Shown: in pieces, positions 44,770-53,148 of the stretch | Layout: the number at the start of each line of letters is the position of its first letter | Position numbering within the stretch: position 1 is the stretch's first letter | Origin: Nocardioides astragali | Lineage (GTDB): Bacteria; Actinomycetota; Actinomycetes; Propionibacteriales; Nocardioidaceae | Direction: 5' to 3' | Length of the DNA stretch: 64,000 nucleotides | NCBI RefSeq assembly: GCF_024436375.1 | Contig: NZ_JAFMZM010000001.1 | Span: forward strand, 186,001-250,000 | Translations under genes and position numbers: made by a program | Notes under the pieces: model-generated | Databases searched by the model: none | What the model saw: the letters and a program-made list of their open reading frames with translations, nothing else | What the model was told of the DNA's origin: nothing

Positions 44770-45221
44770 GCAGCATCGTGAGCACCAGGAACGACGACCT
44801 CAGGCGCATCGAGTCCGAGGTCCGCACGCTCATCCGCCGGGTCAGGCGCGTGATGGGCGAACGTGCCCGCGAGGTTCACCCCGATCTCCACCCGATGACG
44901 TACGTCATCCTCGCCCACCTCGCGGCCTCCGGACCGCTGCGGGGAGCGGACCTGTCCGACGCGTTCGGCATGGACAAAGGCGGCGTCAGCCGGCAGGTGC
45001 AGGCGTTGGTCGACCTCGGACTGGTCGAGCGCCGCCCCGACCCGGAGGACCGGCGGGCCATCCTCCTCGACGCCACGGACGATGGCCGTGCGCGGCTGGC
45101 GGCGATGAGTCGCAGCCGCAGCGAGCGCTTCGACCAGCGGCTGGGTGACTGGAGCGACGCCGAGCTGGCCGCCTTCGCCGAACAGCTGGCGGCCTACAAC
45201 TCCGCCCTCTCCGACGACTGA
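44766..45221 (+). CDS. MarR-family regulator
   Basis: 151 residues. A winged helix with RGADLSDAFGMDKGGVSRQVQALVDLGLV (recognition helix) and RRPDPEDRRAILLDATDDGRA (wing) is textbook MarR. Flanking helices would form the dimer. Overlaps the exporter stop by 4 bases, so it probably senses an exporter substrate and represses the operon. Confidence 0.92.
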   Translation: MSSIVSTRNDDLRRIESEVRTLIRRVRRVMGERAREVHPDLHPMTYVILAHLAASGPLRGADLSDAFGMDKGGVSRQVQALVDLGLVERRPDPEDRRAILLDATDDGRARLAAMSRSRSERFDQRLGDWSDAELAAFAEQLAAYNSALSDD

Positions 45222-45222
45222 C

Positions 45223-45243
45223 CTGACCCGCGGCCGCGGTCAG
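45223..45243. terminator. GC-rich hairpin between convergent genes
   Basis: CTGACC pairs with GGTCAG, continued by GCG/CGC after a bulged C. It lies across the gap between the MarR stop and the glucosidase stop, without a T run. Confidence 0.4.
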
Positions 45244-46826
45244 CGAAGCCAGGCAGCCGTGTCGGCCAGCAGCTTCCCGTCGACCGGCCCGCTCGCCATG
45301 AGCAGCTCGCCCTCGGGCAGCTCGACCGCGGCCGCGCCACAGTTGAGGAGGACCGTCAGCGGTCCGCGCCGGAACGCGAGCACGCCCGCGCCGAGGTCGA
45401 GCATCTCCACCTCGTCCCCGGCCGACCAAGCGAACTCGCGGCGGACCCGCAGGGCGTCGCGGTAGAACGCCAGCGTGGAGTCGGCGTCGGCGGCCTGCGC
45501 GGCCACGGTGAGCGGCGCCCAGTCCGCGGGCTGCGGGATCCACGGCTGCGACGAGCCGGGGCCGAAGTCGTACGGCGGCTCGGTGCCACCCCACGGGATG
45601 GGCACCCGGCACCCGTCGCGGCCGGCCTCGCCGGTGCGGAGGTAGGACGGGTCCTGGCGGTCCTCGGGCGCGACCTCGACCTGCTCGAGACCGAGCTCCT
45701 CACCCTGGTAGAGGTAGCTCGAGCCGGGCAGGGCCAGCATGGTGAGCGTCGCGGCGCGCCCGCGGGCCAGGCCCTGCGCACCGCCGCCGTAGCGGGTGAC
45801 GTGGCGTACGACGTCGTGGTTGCTGAGCACCCATGTCGGCGAGGCCCCGACCGGCGCGACGGCGGCGAGGGTGCTGGTGATGACATCGGCGAAGGCCTCG
45901 GCCGACCAGTCGGTGAGCAGCCACGCGAAGTTGAAGGCTTGGTCGAGCTCGTCGGGACGCACGAACGCCGCCATGGACTCCGGCGTCTGGGTCCAGGCCT
46001 CGGCGACGGCCATCCGGTCGGGGCCGGCCTCGTCGAGGAGCCGGTGCCACGAGCGGTAGACGTCGTGGACCTCCGGCTGGTCCCACATCGGCTCGTCCTT
46101 GAGCTCGCGCGAGACCATAGAGTGGTCGGTGTTCACCTGCCCGGAGCTCGCGGCCGCGCCCTCGGCGAGCACCTGGTCGCGCAGGCCGGCCTCCTTGAAG
46201 AGTCCGTGGGCCACGTCGACCCGGAAGCCGTCGACGCCGCGGTCGAGCCAGAAGCGCAGCACGTCCTCGAACATCGCCGGGACCTCCGGGTTGCGCCAGT
46301 CGAGGTCGGGCTGGGTGGAGTCGAAGAGGTGGAGGTACCACTGGCCGTCCTCGACCTGGGTCCACGCGGGGCCGCCGAAGACCGAGCCCCAGTTGTTGGG
46401 CGGTCCGTCCGGGCTGTCGCGGAAGATGTAGCGCGCCCGCTCGGGGCTGCCCGGACCGGCGGCCAGCGCCGCCTGGAACCACTCGTGCTCGTCGGAGGTG
46501 TGGTTGGGGACGAGGTCGACCACGACACGCAGGCCGAGCTCGTGGGCCCGGGCGATCAGCGCATCGGCGTCGCCCAGCGACCCGAACAGCGGGTCGACGT
46601 CGCAGTAGTCGGCCACGTCGTAGCCGTGGTCGTGCTGCGGCGAGGTGTAGAACGGGGTGATCCAGAGCGCGTCCGCGCCCAGCTCGGCGATGTGCGGCAG
46701 GCGCGAGGTGATGCCGGGCAGGTCGCCGATGCCGTCGCCGTCACTGTCGGCGAAGCTGCGGACGTAGACCTGGTAGACGACGGCGTGACGCCACCAGTGC
46801 GTGCTTGGATCGTTCAAAACGGCCAT
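45240..46826 (-). CDS. GH13 alpha-glucosidase (oligo-1,6-/maltase type)
   Basis: 528 residues. WWRHAVVYQVYVRSFADSDGDGIGD is the family N-terminus. Conserved regions: VVDLVPNHTSDEH (I), GFRVDVAHGL with the nucleophile Asp (II), MAVAEAW with the acid/base Glu (III) and LSNHDVVRH (IV). Cytoplasmic hydrolysis of maltose or isomaltose-type oligosaccharides. ATG at 46826 has GAGAGGA 8 bases upstream; an ATG at 46835 is less well placed. Confidence 0.93.
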   Translation of the reverse strand: MAVLNDPSTHWWRHAVVYQVYVRSFADSDGDGIGDLPGITSRLPHIAELGADALWITPFYTSPQHDHGYDVADYCDVDPLFGSLGDADALIARAHELGLRVVVDLVPNHTSDEHEWFQAALAAGPGSPERARYIFRDSPDGPPNNWGSVFGGPAWTQVEDGQWYLHLFDSTQPDLDWRNPEVPAMFEDVLRFWLDRGVDGFRVDVAHGLFKEAGLRDQVLAEGAAASSGQVNTDHSMVSRELKDEPMWDQPEVHDVYRSWHRLLDEAGPDRMAVAEAWTQTPESMAAFVRPDELDQAFNFAWLLTDWSAEAFADVITSTLAAVAPVGASPTWVLSNHDVVRHVTRYGGGAQGLARGRAATLTMLALPGSSYLYQGEELGLEQVEVAPEDRQDPSYLRTGEAGRDGCRVPIPWGGTEPPYDFGPGSSQPWIPQPADWAPLTVAAQAADADSTLAFYRDALRVRREFAWSAGDEVEMLDLGAGVLAFRRGPLTVLLNCGAAAVELPEGELLMASGPVDGKLLADTAAWLR

Positions 46827-46860
46827 GCGGGACATCCTCTCAAAGCCGCCCCGCGGCCGG

Positions 46861-47568
46861 TCAACTCCGCCGCGTGGACGTCCGACCACCGAACAGCCCC
46901 GGGTCCACGGCGATCCAGGTGTGCTCAGCGGTGGCGACGACACGCCCGTCGGAGTCGTAGAGCGTGGAGGCCGTGAACGTCTTGCGGCCGTCCTGGCCGC
47001 GTCCTTCCCCGACCACCACGTGCGGTTCCCCGATCACGGGGAGGTCGTCGACCCGTGCGGTCATCCGGCCGAGCACCATCAGCCGCTCGGCGAGGTCGCC
47101 GGCCCATCCGCCGATGCAGTCCAGCGCGGCCCAGGTCGTGGCGACCGACCCGCGCGGGTGCTCGTCGACGTACGTGTGCCAGTCCTCGCGGAGGGTGGGG
47201 TGCGGCGTCCAGGTCGCGGCGACCACGACGCCGTGCGGTCCGGCGCCGACGCGGCCCGGGAAGATCCGCAGCCCGTCGCCCTCCTCCCGCCCGGTGCCGC
47301 AGGCGAAGCAGGTGGGGAACGGATGGAAGTCGTGTCCGGGGTACGACGCCTCCGCGGAGGCGGCGACGTCTGGAGCGACGGGGTCGACCTCGACCAGCGC
47401 GCGCTCCACCCGCGTCGCCGTGGCGATCGCGGCACCGCCGAATCCCGCGTCGCACCGGTTGCCGGGTGAGTCGGCGTCGTCCAGGGCCGCCAGGGCGCCC
47501 GCCGTCCAGCCGCCGTTCCCCGAGTCGGGAGGTCCGCAGAAGCGCCGCGGCACGATCAGCTCGCTCAC
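46861..47568 (-). CDS. Hotdog-fold thioesterase-like protein
   Basis: 235 residues. It begins ELIVPRRFCGPPDSGNGGW and has the CFACGTG box in FPTCFACGTGREEGDGL, a Cys-x-x-Cys-Gly feature of a PaaI/acyl-CoA-thioesterase-like subgroup. GGWTAGALAAL and TWAALDCIGGWA resemble hotdog core helices. Substrate unknown. GTG at 47568 (GAGG upstream); a GTG nine bases earlier is possible. Ends 34 bp before the glucosidase start on the same strand. Confidence 0.7.
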   Translation of the reverse strand: MSELIVPRRFCGPPDSGNGGWTAGALAALDDADSPGNRCDAGFGGAAIATATRVERALVEVDPVAPDVAASAEASYPGHDFHPFPTCFACGTGREEGDGLRIFPGRVGAGPHGVVVAATWTPHPTLREDWHTYVDEHPRGSVATTWAALDCIGGWAGDLAERLMVLGRMTARVDDLPVIGEPHVVVGEGRGQDGRKTFTASTLYDSDGRVVATAEHTWIAVDPGLFGGRTSTRRS

Positions 47569-47621
47569 CGGCCTCACTGTGCCACGAACGTCACGTCCGA
47601 TGGAGGGGCAACCTCCGCCCG

Positions 47622-48623
47622 TCACGGGCAGCCGAGACCGTCCTGGTAGCCCTCGGGGACGCGACCGGCGCCGACCTCGTCGGCGAACTGCCAGATCACC
47701 TCGGGATAGTCGCCCTCCGCCTTCATCTCCTGGAGCACCGGCCACCGGCGGCTGTCGGCCAGGGCGCCGGCGGCACCGCGGGCGGCTTCCCGGTCACCGT
47801 CAGACCTGGCCTCGGCGAAGATGTCGAGCCAGGCGCACGCGACGGCACCGGAGACCTTGGCGCCCAGCTGGTAGCGGTCCTTCTCCTCGAACGCCGGCAC
47901 CTCGAACCCGCTGGGTGTTGCCATCCCGGCCATCATCTCGGCGACGACCGCGTCCTGCTCGTCGTCGGCGACGAACTCCTCGGGCAGGCGGGCCTCGAAG
48001 GTCGCCTCGTCCGTCCAGGCCAGTCGGCCGAGGAGCTCGACGTAGGACGCCCGGTCCATCCCCGAGCCACGGATCTCGGGGAAGACCTTGCCCGCGACCG
48101 CTCCGATGGTGGTGTGGTCGGTGGCGGAGTAGGGCCACAACCGGGCTTCGGACCCCAGGAGCTGCACGGGCGTGCCGGGGTCAATCTTCGGGGCGTCGAT
48201 CAGCTGCCGGTCCTCGACGTAGGTGTCGTAAGAACTCGCTGCCCGCAGGTGGACGTCCAGCGCCGCGTCGCCGTTCTCGTAGCGGACCTCGCGCTCGCCG
48301 AGCGCGCCCGCGACGTACGTCACGGTCCACCCCTCGGCCTCGAGCGCGACCCACTCGCCCGGCGTGGCGGGAGCCGACGGGGAGGACGCGGGGGCCTCGC
48401 GGGCCTCCTCCGGTCCGGCCAGCAGCCAGGAGGGGACGCCCACGAGGGCCGCGACTGCAGCGGCGGCGGCGATCGGGACCAGCCACCGGCGGTGGTGGGG
48501 CTCGCGTGTCGTCTCAGGTCGGGTCTCGGTGACGGGTGTGGACATGATCTCCTCCAGGAGCTCGGCCCGAGCCGCCCGGAGGGGCAGCGCTGCGACGGCC
48601 TCGTCGGTGGGTCGCGGCGTCAT
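47622..48623 (-). CDS. Membrane-anchored protein coupled to an ECF sigma factor
   Basis: 333 residues. An N-terminal cytoplasmic segment of about 45 residues, one helix (WLVPIAAAAAVAALVGVPSWLL), then a Pro/Ser linker and a soluble exterior domain without a motif I recognise; it ends in Cys-Pro. The start overlaps the sigma-factor stop (ATGA). In actinobacteria this layout is common for sigma partners, some of them anti-sigma factors, but no zinc-binding HxxxCxxC motif is seen, so anti-sigma function is inference. Confidence 0.72.
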   Translation of the reverse strand: MTPRPTDEAVAALPLRAARAELLEEIMSTPVTETRPETTREPHHRRWLVPIAAAAAVAALVGVPSWLLAGPEEAREAPASSPSAPATPGEWVALEAEGWTVTYVAGALGEREVRYENGDAALDVHLRAASSYDTYVEDRQLIDAPKIDPGTPVQLLGSEARLWPYSATDHTTIGAVAGKVFPEIRGSGMDRASYVELLGRLAWTDEATFEARLPEEFVADDEQDAVVAEMMAGMATPSGFEVPAFEEKDRYQLGAKVSGAVACAWLDIFAEARSDGDREAARGAAGALADSRRWPVLQEMKAEGDYPEVIWQFADEVGAGRVPEGYQDGLGCP

Positions 48624-49186
48624 CGCTCCTCCTTCAGGATCGGGATCGGTTGAGTATCTGGTGGATGTCCGGCGAAGGGCCGATCGTTGCCGAGCACCTC
48701 GCGGAGGCGAGCCCTGGCGCGGGACAGGCGAGGTCGTACGACGGTTGCGGGCTGGCCCAGCACCTCGGCGATCTCCCGCGCCTCGAGGCCTTCCCACAGG
48801 TGCAGTGCCAGGACCTCCTCGTCCCGGGCGCTGAGGCGCGCCATGGCGGCCACCACTGTCTGGTCGAAGGCGACCCGCTCGCTGATGTCGGGCACGACGG
48901 CAGCGAGGTCGCGCCTCAGGCGAGCACCCAGACGGTGGCGCCGCTGGTCACCCCGCCGCTGGTTGGCCAGCACTCGCCGCGCCACGCCGTACAGCCAGGG
49001 CAGCTGCGCCGCGTCCCTCGGCACGTGCTGCAGTCGCCGCCAGGCCACGAGGAACGTCTCGCTGACGATGTCGGCCGCGTCCTCCGGCCGGGCCGTGCGG
49101 CGCAGGGCATATCCGAGAACCGCGTCGAAGTGGGCGTCGTAGAGCGTCCCGAAGACGTGCTCCCGCGATTCATCCGTGACGGTCAT
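48620..49186 (-). CDS. ECF RNA polymerase sigma factor
   Basis: 188 residues. Region 2: YDAHFDAVLGYALRRTARPEDAADIVSETFLVAWRRL (-10 recognition and melting). Region 4: LSARDEEVLALHLWEGLEAREIAEVLGQ, a helix-turn-helix. The ATG at 49186 with GGGGAGGC upstream gives the usual length; the longer frame is noise. Stress or envelope role unknown; read with the coupled membrane protein downstream. Confidence 0.92.
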   Translation of the reverse strand: MTVTDESREHVFGTLYDAHFDAVLGYALRRTARPEDAADIVSETFLVAWRRLQHVPRDAAQLPWLYGVARRVLANQRRGDQRRHRLGARLRRDLAAVVPDISERVAFDQTVVAAMARLSARDEEVLALHLWEGLEAREIAEVLGQPATVVRPRLSRARARLREVLGNDRPFAGHPPDTQPIPILKEER

Positions 49187-49310
49187 GCCTCCCCTATGTC
49201 CGGTGCGCGTCTGATCGTTGCAGAGGATCTGGCCGTGGACTGCCGCAAGGAGCAATCGCTGAGGTGGCTCGCCAGAGGGGGTCGTCGCGTCGTCGTGCGA
49301 CCACCTGAGC

Positions 49311-49346
49311 GGGACGTGGGACGTGGAACACAGGACATGGGACACA
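49311..49346 (+). repeat. Short imperfect GGGAC repeats ahead of the DtxR-type gene
   Basis: Five near-copies of a 6-8 base unit (GGGACGT, GGGACGT, GGAACACA, GGACAT, GGGACACA) run to the base before the start codon. They could hold a binding site or reflect slippage. No classic IdeR box is visible. Confidence 0.45.
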
Positions 49347-50036
49347 ATGACCCCCGTGAGCGACCTGATCGACACCACCGAGATGTACCTCCGCACGATC
49401 TACGAGCTCGTGGAGGAGGACATCGTCCCGCTCCGCGCCCGCATCGCCGAGCGCCTGCACCAGTCCGGTCCCACCGTGTCTCAGACGGTCGCGCGCATGG
49501 AGCGCGACGGGCTGCTGACCGTGGAGGGCGACCGCCACCTCGAGCTCACCGAGGAGGGGCAGCGCCTCGCGACGCGGGTGATGCGCAAGCACCGCCTCGC
49601 CGAGCGGCTGCTCACCGACGTCATCGGGCTGGACTGGGAGCTCGTCCACGCCGAGGCCTGCCGCTGGGAGCACGTGATGTCGGAGACCGTCGAGCGGCGG
49701 CTGCTCGAGCTGCTCGACCACCCCACCGAGTCGCCGTACGGCAACCCGATCCCGGGACTCGACGAGCTCGGCGACGTGGGCGGCGAGGAGTTCATGGACA
49801 ACGTCGAGCCGCTCTCGGTCGCCGCGGTCTCGGAGGACCAGCTGGTCCACGTCAAGCGGATCTCCGAGGAGATGCAGAAGGACGAGGAGCTGATGGGCCT
49901 CCTGCGCCGCGTCGGCGCCCTGCCGGGCCGGACCGTCACGATCGCGCGCACCGAGGAGGGCATCCTCATCGGGTCAGGCGGCGAGACCGCCGAGCTGGTG
50001 CTCGAAGCGGCCGCGCACATCTTCGTGCGTCGCTGA
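49347..50036 (+). CDS. ideR: DtxR/IdeR-type metal-dependent repressor
   Basis: 229 residues with the full three-domain IdeR layout. LIDTTEMYLRTIYEL and QSGPTVSQTVARMERDGLL form the winged helix. Metal ligands are present: Met in TTEMYL, His and Glu in KHRLAERLL, His in ELVHAEA, and Cys-x-x-Glu-His in EACRWEHVM; the Cys points to the iron-sensing branch, not MntR. A C-terminal SH3-like domain follows. ATG at 49347 is chosen; GTG at 49356 (VSDLIDTTEMY) is a close alternative. Confidence 0.9.
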   Translation: MTPVSDLIDTTEMYLRTIYELVEEDIVPLRARIAERLHQSGPTVSQTVARMERDGLLTVEGDRHLELTEEGQRLATRVMRKHRLAERLLTDVIGLDWELVHAEACRWEHVMSETVERRLLELLDHPTESPYGNPIPGLDELGDVGGEEFMDNVEPLSVAAVSEDQLVHVKRISEEMQKDEELMGLLRRVGALPGRTVTIARTEEGILIGSGGETAELVLEAAAHIFVRR

Positions 50037-50044
50037 GCTGTGGA

Positions 50045-50105
50045 TCAGCGATCCCCGGTCAGCCAGGGATCGCTGAAGTTGTCGGCCCGGGCACGGCCTG
50101 ACAAC
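50045..50105. terminator. Twin hairpins between convergent genes
   Basis: First: TCAGCGATCCC pairs with GGGATCGCTGA (11 bp, 10-base loop, 50045-50076). Second: GTTGTC-GGCC pairs with GGCC-T-GACAAC with one bulge (50078-50105). They fill the gap between the ideR stop and the Sir2 stop and probably terminate both directions. Confidence 0.65.
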
Positions 50106-50106
50106 C

Positions 50107-50940
50107 TCAGCGAGAGCCTGACAAGTCGCCCAGGAACTCGCTGCACCCCGCCTCGAGCTTGTACGTCGCCAGCGCGTCGCCGCGGGTCGGTCCGCGGTTG
50201 ACGATGACGATCGGCGTACCTCCCGCGGCCGCCCGCTTCACGAACCGCAGCCCGCTCATCACGGTCAGCGACGAGCCCGCGACCAGCAGGGCGCCCTCGG
50301 TGCCCAGCGCCTCCACGGCGGCGTAGCAGCGGGCCACCCGGTCGGCAGGGACGTTCTCCCCGAAGAAGACCACGTCGGGCTTGAGCGGGCCGCCGCACTC
50401 GCACGCGGGCACCACGAAGTCGTCGGTCTCGTCGAGGTCGACGTCGCCGTCGGGTCGCGACGCCACCCAGCCGTGACGCGCGAGCCAGTCGGGGTTGAGC
50501 TCGTCGAGCGCCCGGGCCAGCTGCTCGCGGGACGACGTCGAGCGGCAGGACAGGCAGACGACGTCCGCGACCCGTCCGTGCAGCGCCACCAGCCGGCGCG
50601 AGCCTGCCGCCTCGTGCAGGCCGTCGACGTTCTGCGTGATGAGCAGCGCGGGGTCGAGCGCCGCAAGAGCGCGGTGGCCGTCGTTGGGGACGGCACGGCC
50701 CATCCGCTGCCAGCCCAGGTGCGACCGAGCCCAGTAGCGCCGCTGCGCCTGCGGGCTGCCGACGAACTCCTGGTAGGTCATCGGCGTCCGCGCCGGAGAC
50801 CCGGGCCCGCGGTAGTCGGGGATCCCCGAGTCCGTGGACAGCCCGGCACCGGTCAGCACGACCAGGGGTCGGGTGGCGAGCAGGTCGAGCGCGGCGTCGA
50901 CCGCCGTGGCCGTGACGCCGCCAGCCGGGCTGAGGGTCAC
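50107..50940 (-). CDS. Sir2-family NAD-dependent protein deacylase
   Basis: 277 residues. [16 protein letters not shown] (NAD/acyl pocket), [13 protein letters not shown] and LHGRV with the catalytic His, zinc cysteines in CLSC and CECG, and FFGENVP. The GTG at 50940 overlaps the stop of the DUF2277 gene (GTGA), so the two are translated together. Confidence 0.93.
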   Translation of the reverse strand: MTLSPAGGVTATAVDAALDLLATRPLVVLTGAGLSTDSGIPDYRGPGSPARTPMTYQEFVGSPQAQRRYWARSHLGWQRMGRAVPNDGHRALAALDPALLITQNVDGLHEAAGSRRLVALHGRVADVVCLSCRSTSSREQLARALDELNPDWLARHGWVASRPDGDVDLDETDDFVVPACECGGPLKPDVVFFGENVPADRVARCYAAVEALGTEGALLVAGSSLTVMSGLRFVKRAAAGGTPIVIVNRGPTRGDALATYKLEAGCSEFLGDLSGSR

Positions 50941-51206
50941 GTGCCGTACCGGAGCTGGGCGCGGGCTCGGGCCTTCTCGGCCTCCACGTCGCGGTTCTTC
51001 GGGGGAGCGGTGGTGACCAGGTCCTCGAGCAGGTGCTCGGTGATGTGCGCGATCTCCTTCACCGCGGCATAGAACACCTCCTCGTTGGCCTGCGAGGGCT
51101 TGGTCGTGCCCGCCACCTTGCGGACGTACTGCAGGGCGGCGGCGGTGACCTCGTCACGGGTGGCCGGCGGCTCGAAGTTGTTCAGCGGTCGGATGTTGCG
51201 GCACAT
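50937..51206 (-). CDS. DUF2277 family protein
   Basis: 89 residues with the family signature: MCRNIRPLNNFEPPATRDEV at the start, AALQYVRKVAGTTKPSQAN, then two helices. Function unknown; predicted cytosolic and helical. Coupled to the Sir2 gene by overlap. Confidence 0.88.
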   Translation of the reverse strand: MCRNIRPLNNFEPPATRDEVTAAALQYVRKVAGTTKPSQANEEVFYAAVKEIAHITEHLLEDLVTTAPPKNRDVEAEKARARAQLRYGT

Positions 51207-51236
51207 GGTCCGAGCGTACGTCGAACCCGGCGCGGT

Positions 51237-53096
51237 TCAGAGGGCGAAGAACGAGACGTCCTCACCCGTCACGAGCGCGACCTTGCCGGACACGAGCGGC
51301 ACCAGCCGTACGTCGGCCACGTCGCTGCCGTGCTCGACCTCGACCATCCGGTTGGTCATCGACCCGTCGTCGAGCGAGAGCACCGAGACCCAGCCGGTGG
51401 TCCCGGTCCAGCCCTGGGACACCACCGTGAGCGCCACCCGCTGCTCGGGGAGCCAGGTGAACTGTCGAGGGTCGGTGCCGGCGCCCGCCACGCTGTTCTT
51501 CGGGTAGCGCACGACGTGGAGCTGCCGCGGGTTCGTGAGGTCCGTGACGTCGAAGAGGGCGGCCTGCGCGCCGCGGGTCATCCCGCTCAGCGTCGCGTCC
51601 TGGCCCACCCCGATGAGCCGTTGCTCGCCGAGGGGGTGGAGGTACTCCGAGAACCCGGGGATCTTCAGCTCGCCCAGCAGCTGCGGGGCGGACCGGTCGG
51701 TCAGGTCGATGGCGTAGAGCGGGTCGGTCTGGCGGAAGGTGACCACGATCGCGAGCTCGTCGAACCACCGGACCGACTTGATCTCCTCGCCGATGCCGAG
51801 GTCGTCGACGCGACCGGCCTCGACGAGGTCGGAGCCGTCCTCGCGGAGGGTGATCAGGGAGTTGTAGTTGCCGGTCTCGCTGCTCGGCCCGACCGCGACG
51901 CGCAGCGAGCCGCCGACGGCGTCCATCGACCAGCGGTCGGCAATGGTGCCCTCGACCGAGCCCGAGGCGACGAAGGTCGCGTCCATCCCGTCCAACGCGA
52001 ACGCGAAGATCGGGGTGGTGCCGTCGGGCGCCGGCATGGTCATCCGGCAGTCGATGCAGTCGCCGAACCAGCCCCAGTCCGGCCCGCCGGCCGCGAGGTA
52101 GAACCGGTCGGTGGAGAAGTACGACGTGTCGGAGTCCGTCGCGACCGCGTGGGACGTACGGCTCGTCGGCCCGGCCGGGTCGAAGGCCACGACGGTGGTC
52201 GTGCCGAGTGCGACCTCCTCGTCGTCCGGGATCGCGACGTCCTCGCACTCGACGACCGGCTCGCCGTCGATGGTCGGCAGCCAGTCGGCCAGTGTCGTGT
52301 CGCGGACGAGGGCCCGGTTGCGCAGCCTCGACCGGATCTGCCCGAAGGTGCCGTCGGGCGAGGAGAAGTCGAGCTCGGGCAGGCCGTTCTGGAGCACCAC
52401 GCGCACGACATCGCCGTGGAGCCGGACCGCGGACGCCCGGGCCTCGATGGTCGTGGTGTCCACGACCGTGGGTGAGGTCGGGTCGGAGAGGTCGACCGTG
52501 GTGAGGGTGCTGGACCGGCCGTCCGGTGACGAGCCGAGGACCACCGCCCGGCCGTCGACGAAGACCAGCTCGCCGCCCGGGTCTCCCATCCAGTCGTTCC
52601 CGCGGGCGTCGTCGAGCCGGGTCGAGGACAGCAGGGCGGGCTCGTCGCCGGAGACGTCGTACGCCAGGAGCTCGCCGTCGCGCATGCGGAGCAGCAGGGA
52701 CCCTGCGACCTTCACGACGTCGGACTCGTCGACCCCGAGCTCCTGCACGTTGGTCCCCGACTCGTTGCTGGTCGTGCGCGACGTCGTGGCCATTGATCGC
52801 TCGCTCCCGGCGCCGGACTCGGTCACGCCCGCGTCACTCGACTGGGCCCCGAACATGACGACCCCGTCACCGCCCCAGCCGTAGGGGCCGACCTGCCCGA
52901 GCGCGCGGTCGACGTAGGAGTCGAGCAGGTCGTCGCAGCTCGCCGCGAGGCTCAGGTCGGCGTTGGCCAGCGAGATCGGTGGCGAGGTGGGTGGCTCGTC
53001 GGGGCCCGGGTCGCTGCCGAGCGCGTAGCCGACGCCGACCGCGAGGCCCAGGCTGGTGGCGGCGGCGATGCCGGTGGTGATCCTGCGGAGGCTCAT
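51237..53096 (-). CDS. Secreted or membrane-anchored beta-propeller protein
   Basis: 619 residues. An N-terminal signal or anchor (ITTGIAAATSLGLAVGVGYALG) leads to an Asp/Ser-rich linker and a long beta-rich region of the Beta_propel type: NVQELGVDESDVVKVAG, SSTRLDDARGNDW, DGRSSTLTTVDLSDPTSPTVVD and DLTDRSAPQLLGELKIPGFSEYLHPLG repeats. ECEDVA and DCIDC hold paired cysteines. Probably an extracellular interaction protein; partner unknown. Divergent from the saccharopine-dehydrogenase-like gene. Confidence 0.82.
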   Translation of the reverse strand: MSLRRITTGIAAATSLGLAVGVGYALGSDPGPDEPPTSPPISLANADLSLAASCDDLLDSYVDRALGQVGPYGWGGDGVVMFGAQSSDAGVTESGAGSERSMATTSRTTSNESGTNVQELGVDESDVVKVAGSLLLRMRDGELLAYDVSGDEPALLSSTRLDDARGNDWMGDPGGELVFVDGRAVVLGSSPDGRSSTLTTVDLSDPTSPTVVDTTTIEARASAVRLHGDVVRVVLQNGLPELDFSSPDGTFGQIRSRLRNRALVRDTTLADWLPTIDGEPVVECEDVAIPDDEEVALGTTTVVAFDPAGPTSRTSHAVATDSDTSYFSTDRFYLAAGGPDWGWFGDCIDCRMTMPAPDGTTPIFAFALDGMDATFVASGSVEGTIADRWSMDAVGGSLRVAVGPSSETGNYNSLITLREDGSDLVEAGRVDDLGIGEEIKSVRWFDELAIVVTFRQTDPLYAIDLTDRSAPQLLGELKIPGFSEYLHPLGEQRLIGVGQDATLSGMTRGAQAALFDVTDLTNPRQLHVVRYPKNSVAGAGTDPRQFTWLPEQRVALTVVSQGWTGTTGWVSVLSLDDGSMTNRMVEVEHGSDVADVRLVPLVSGKVALVTGEDVSFFAL

Positions 53097-53148
53097 GGTC
53101 GTGGGACGGCATGGTCGGGGCCGCGGTTCCCCGTGGCACGATGACGCG

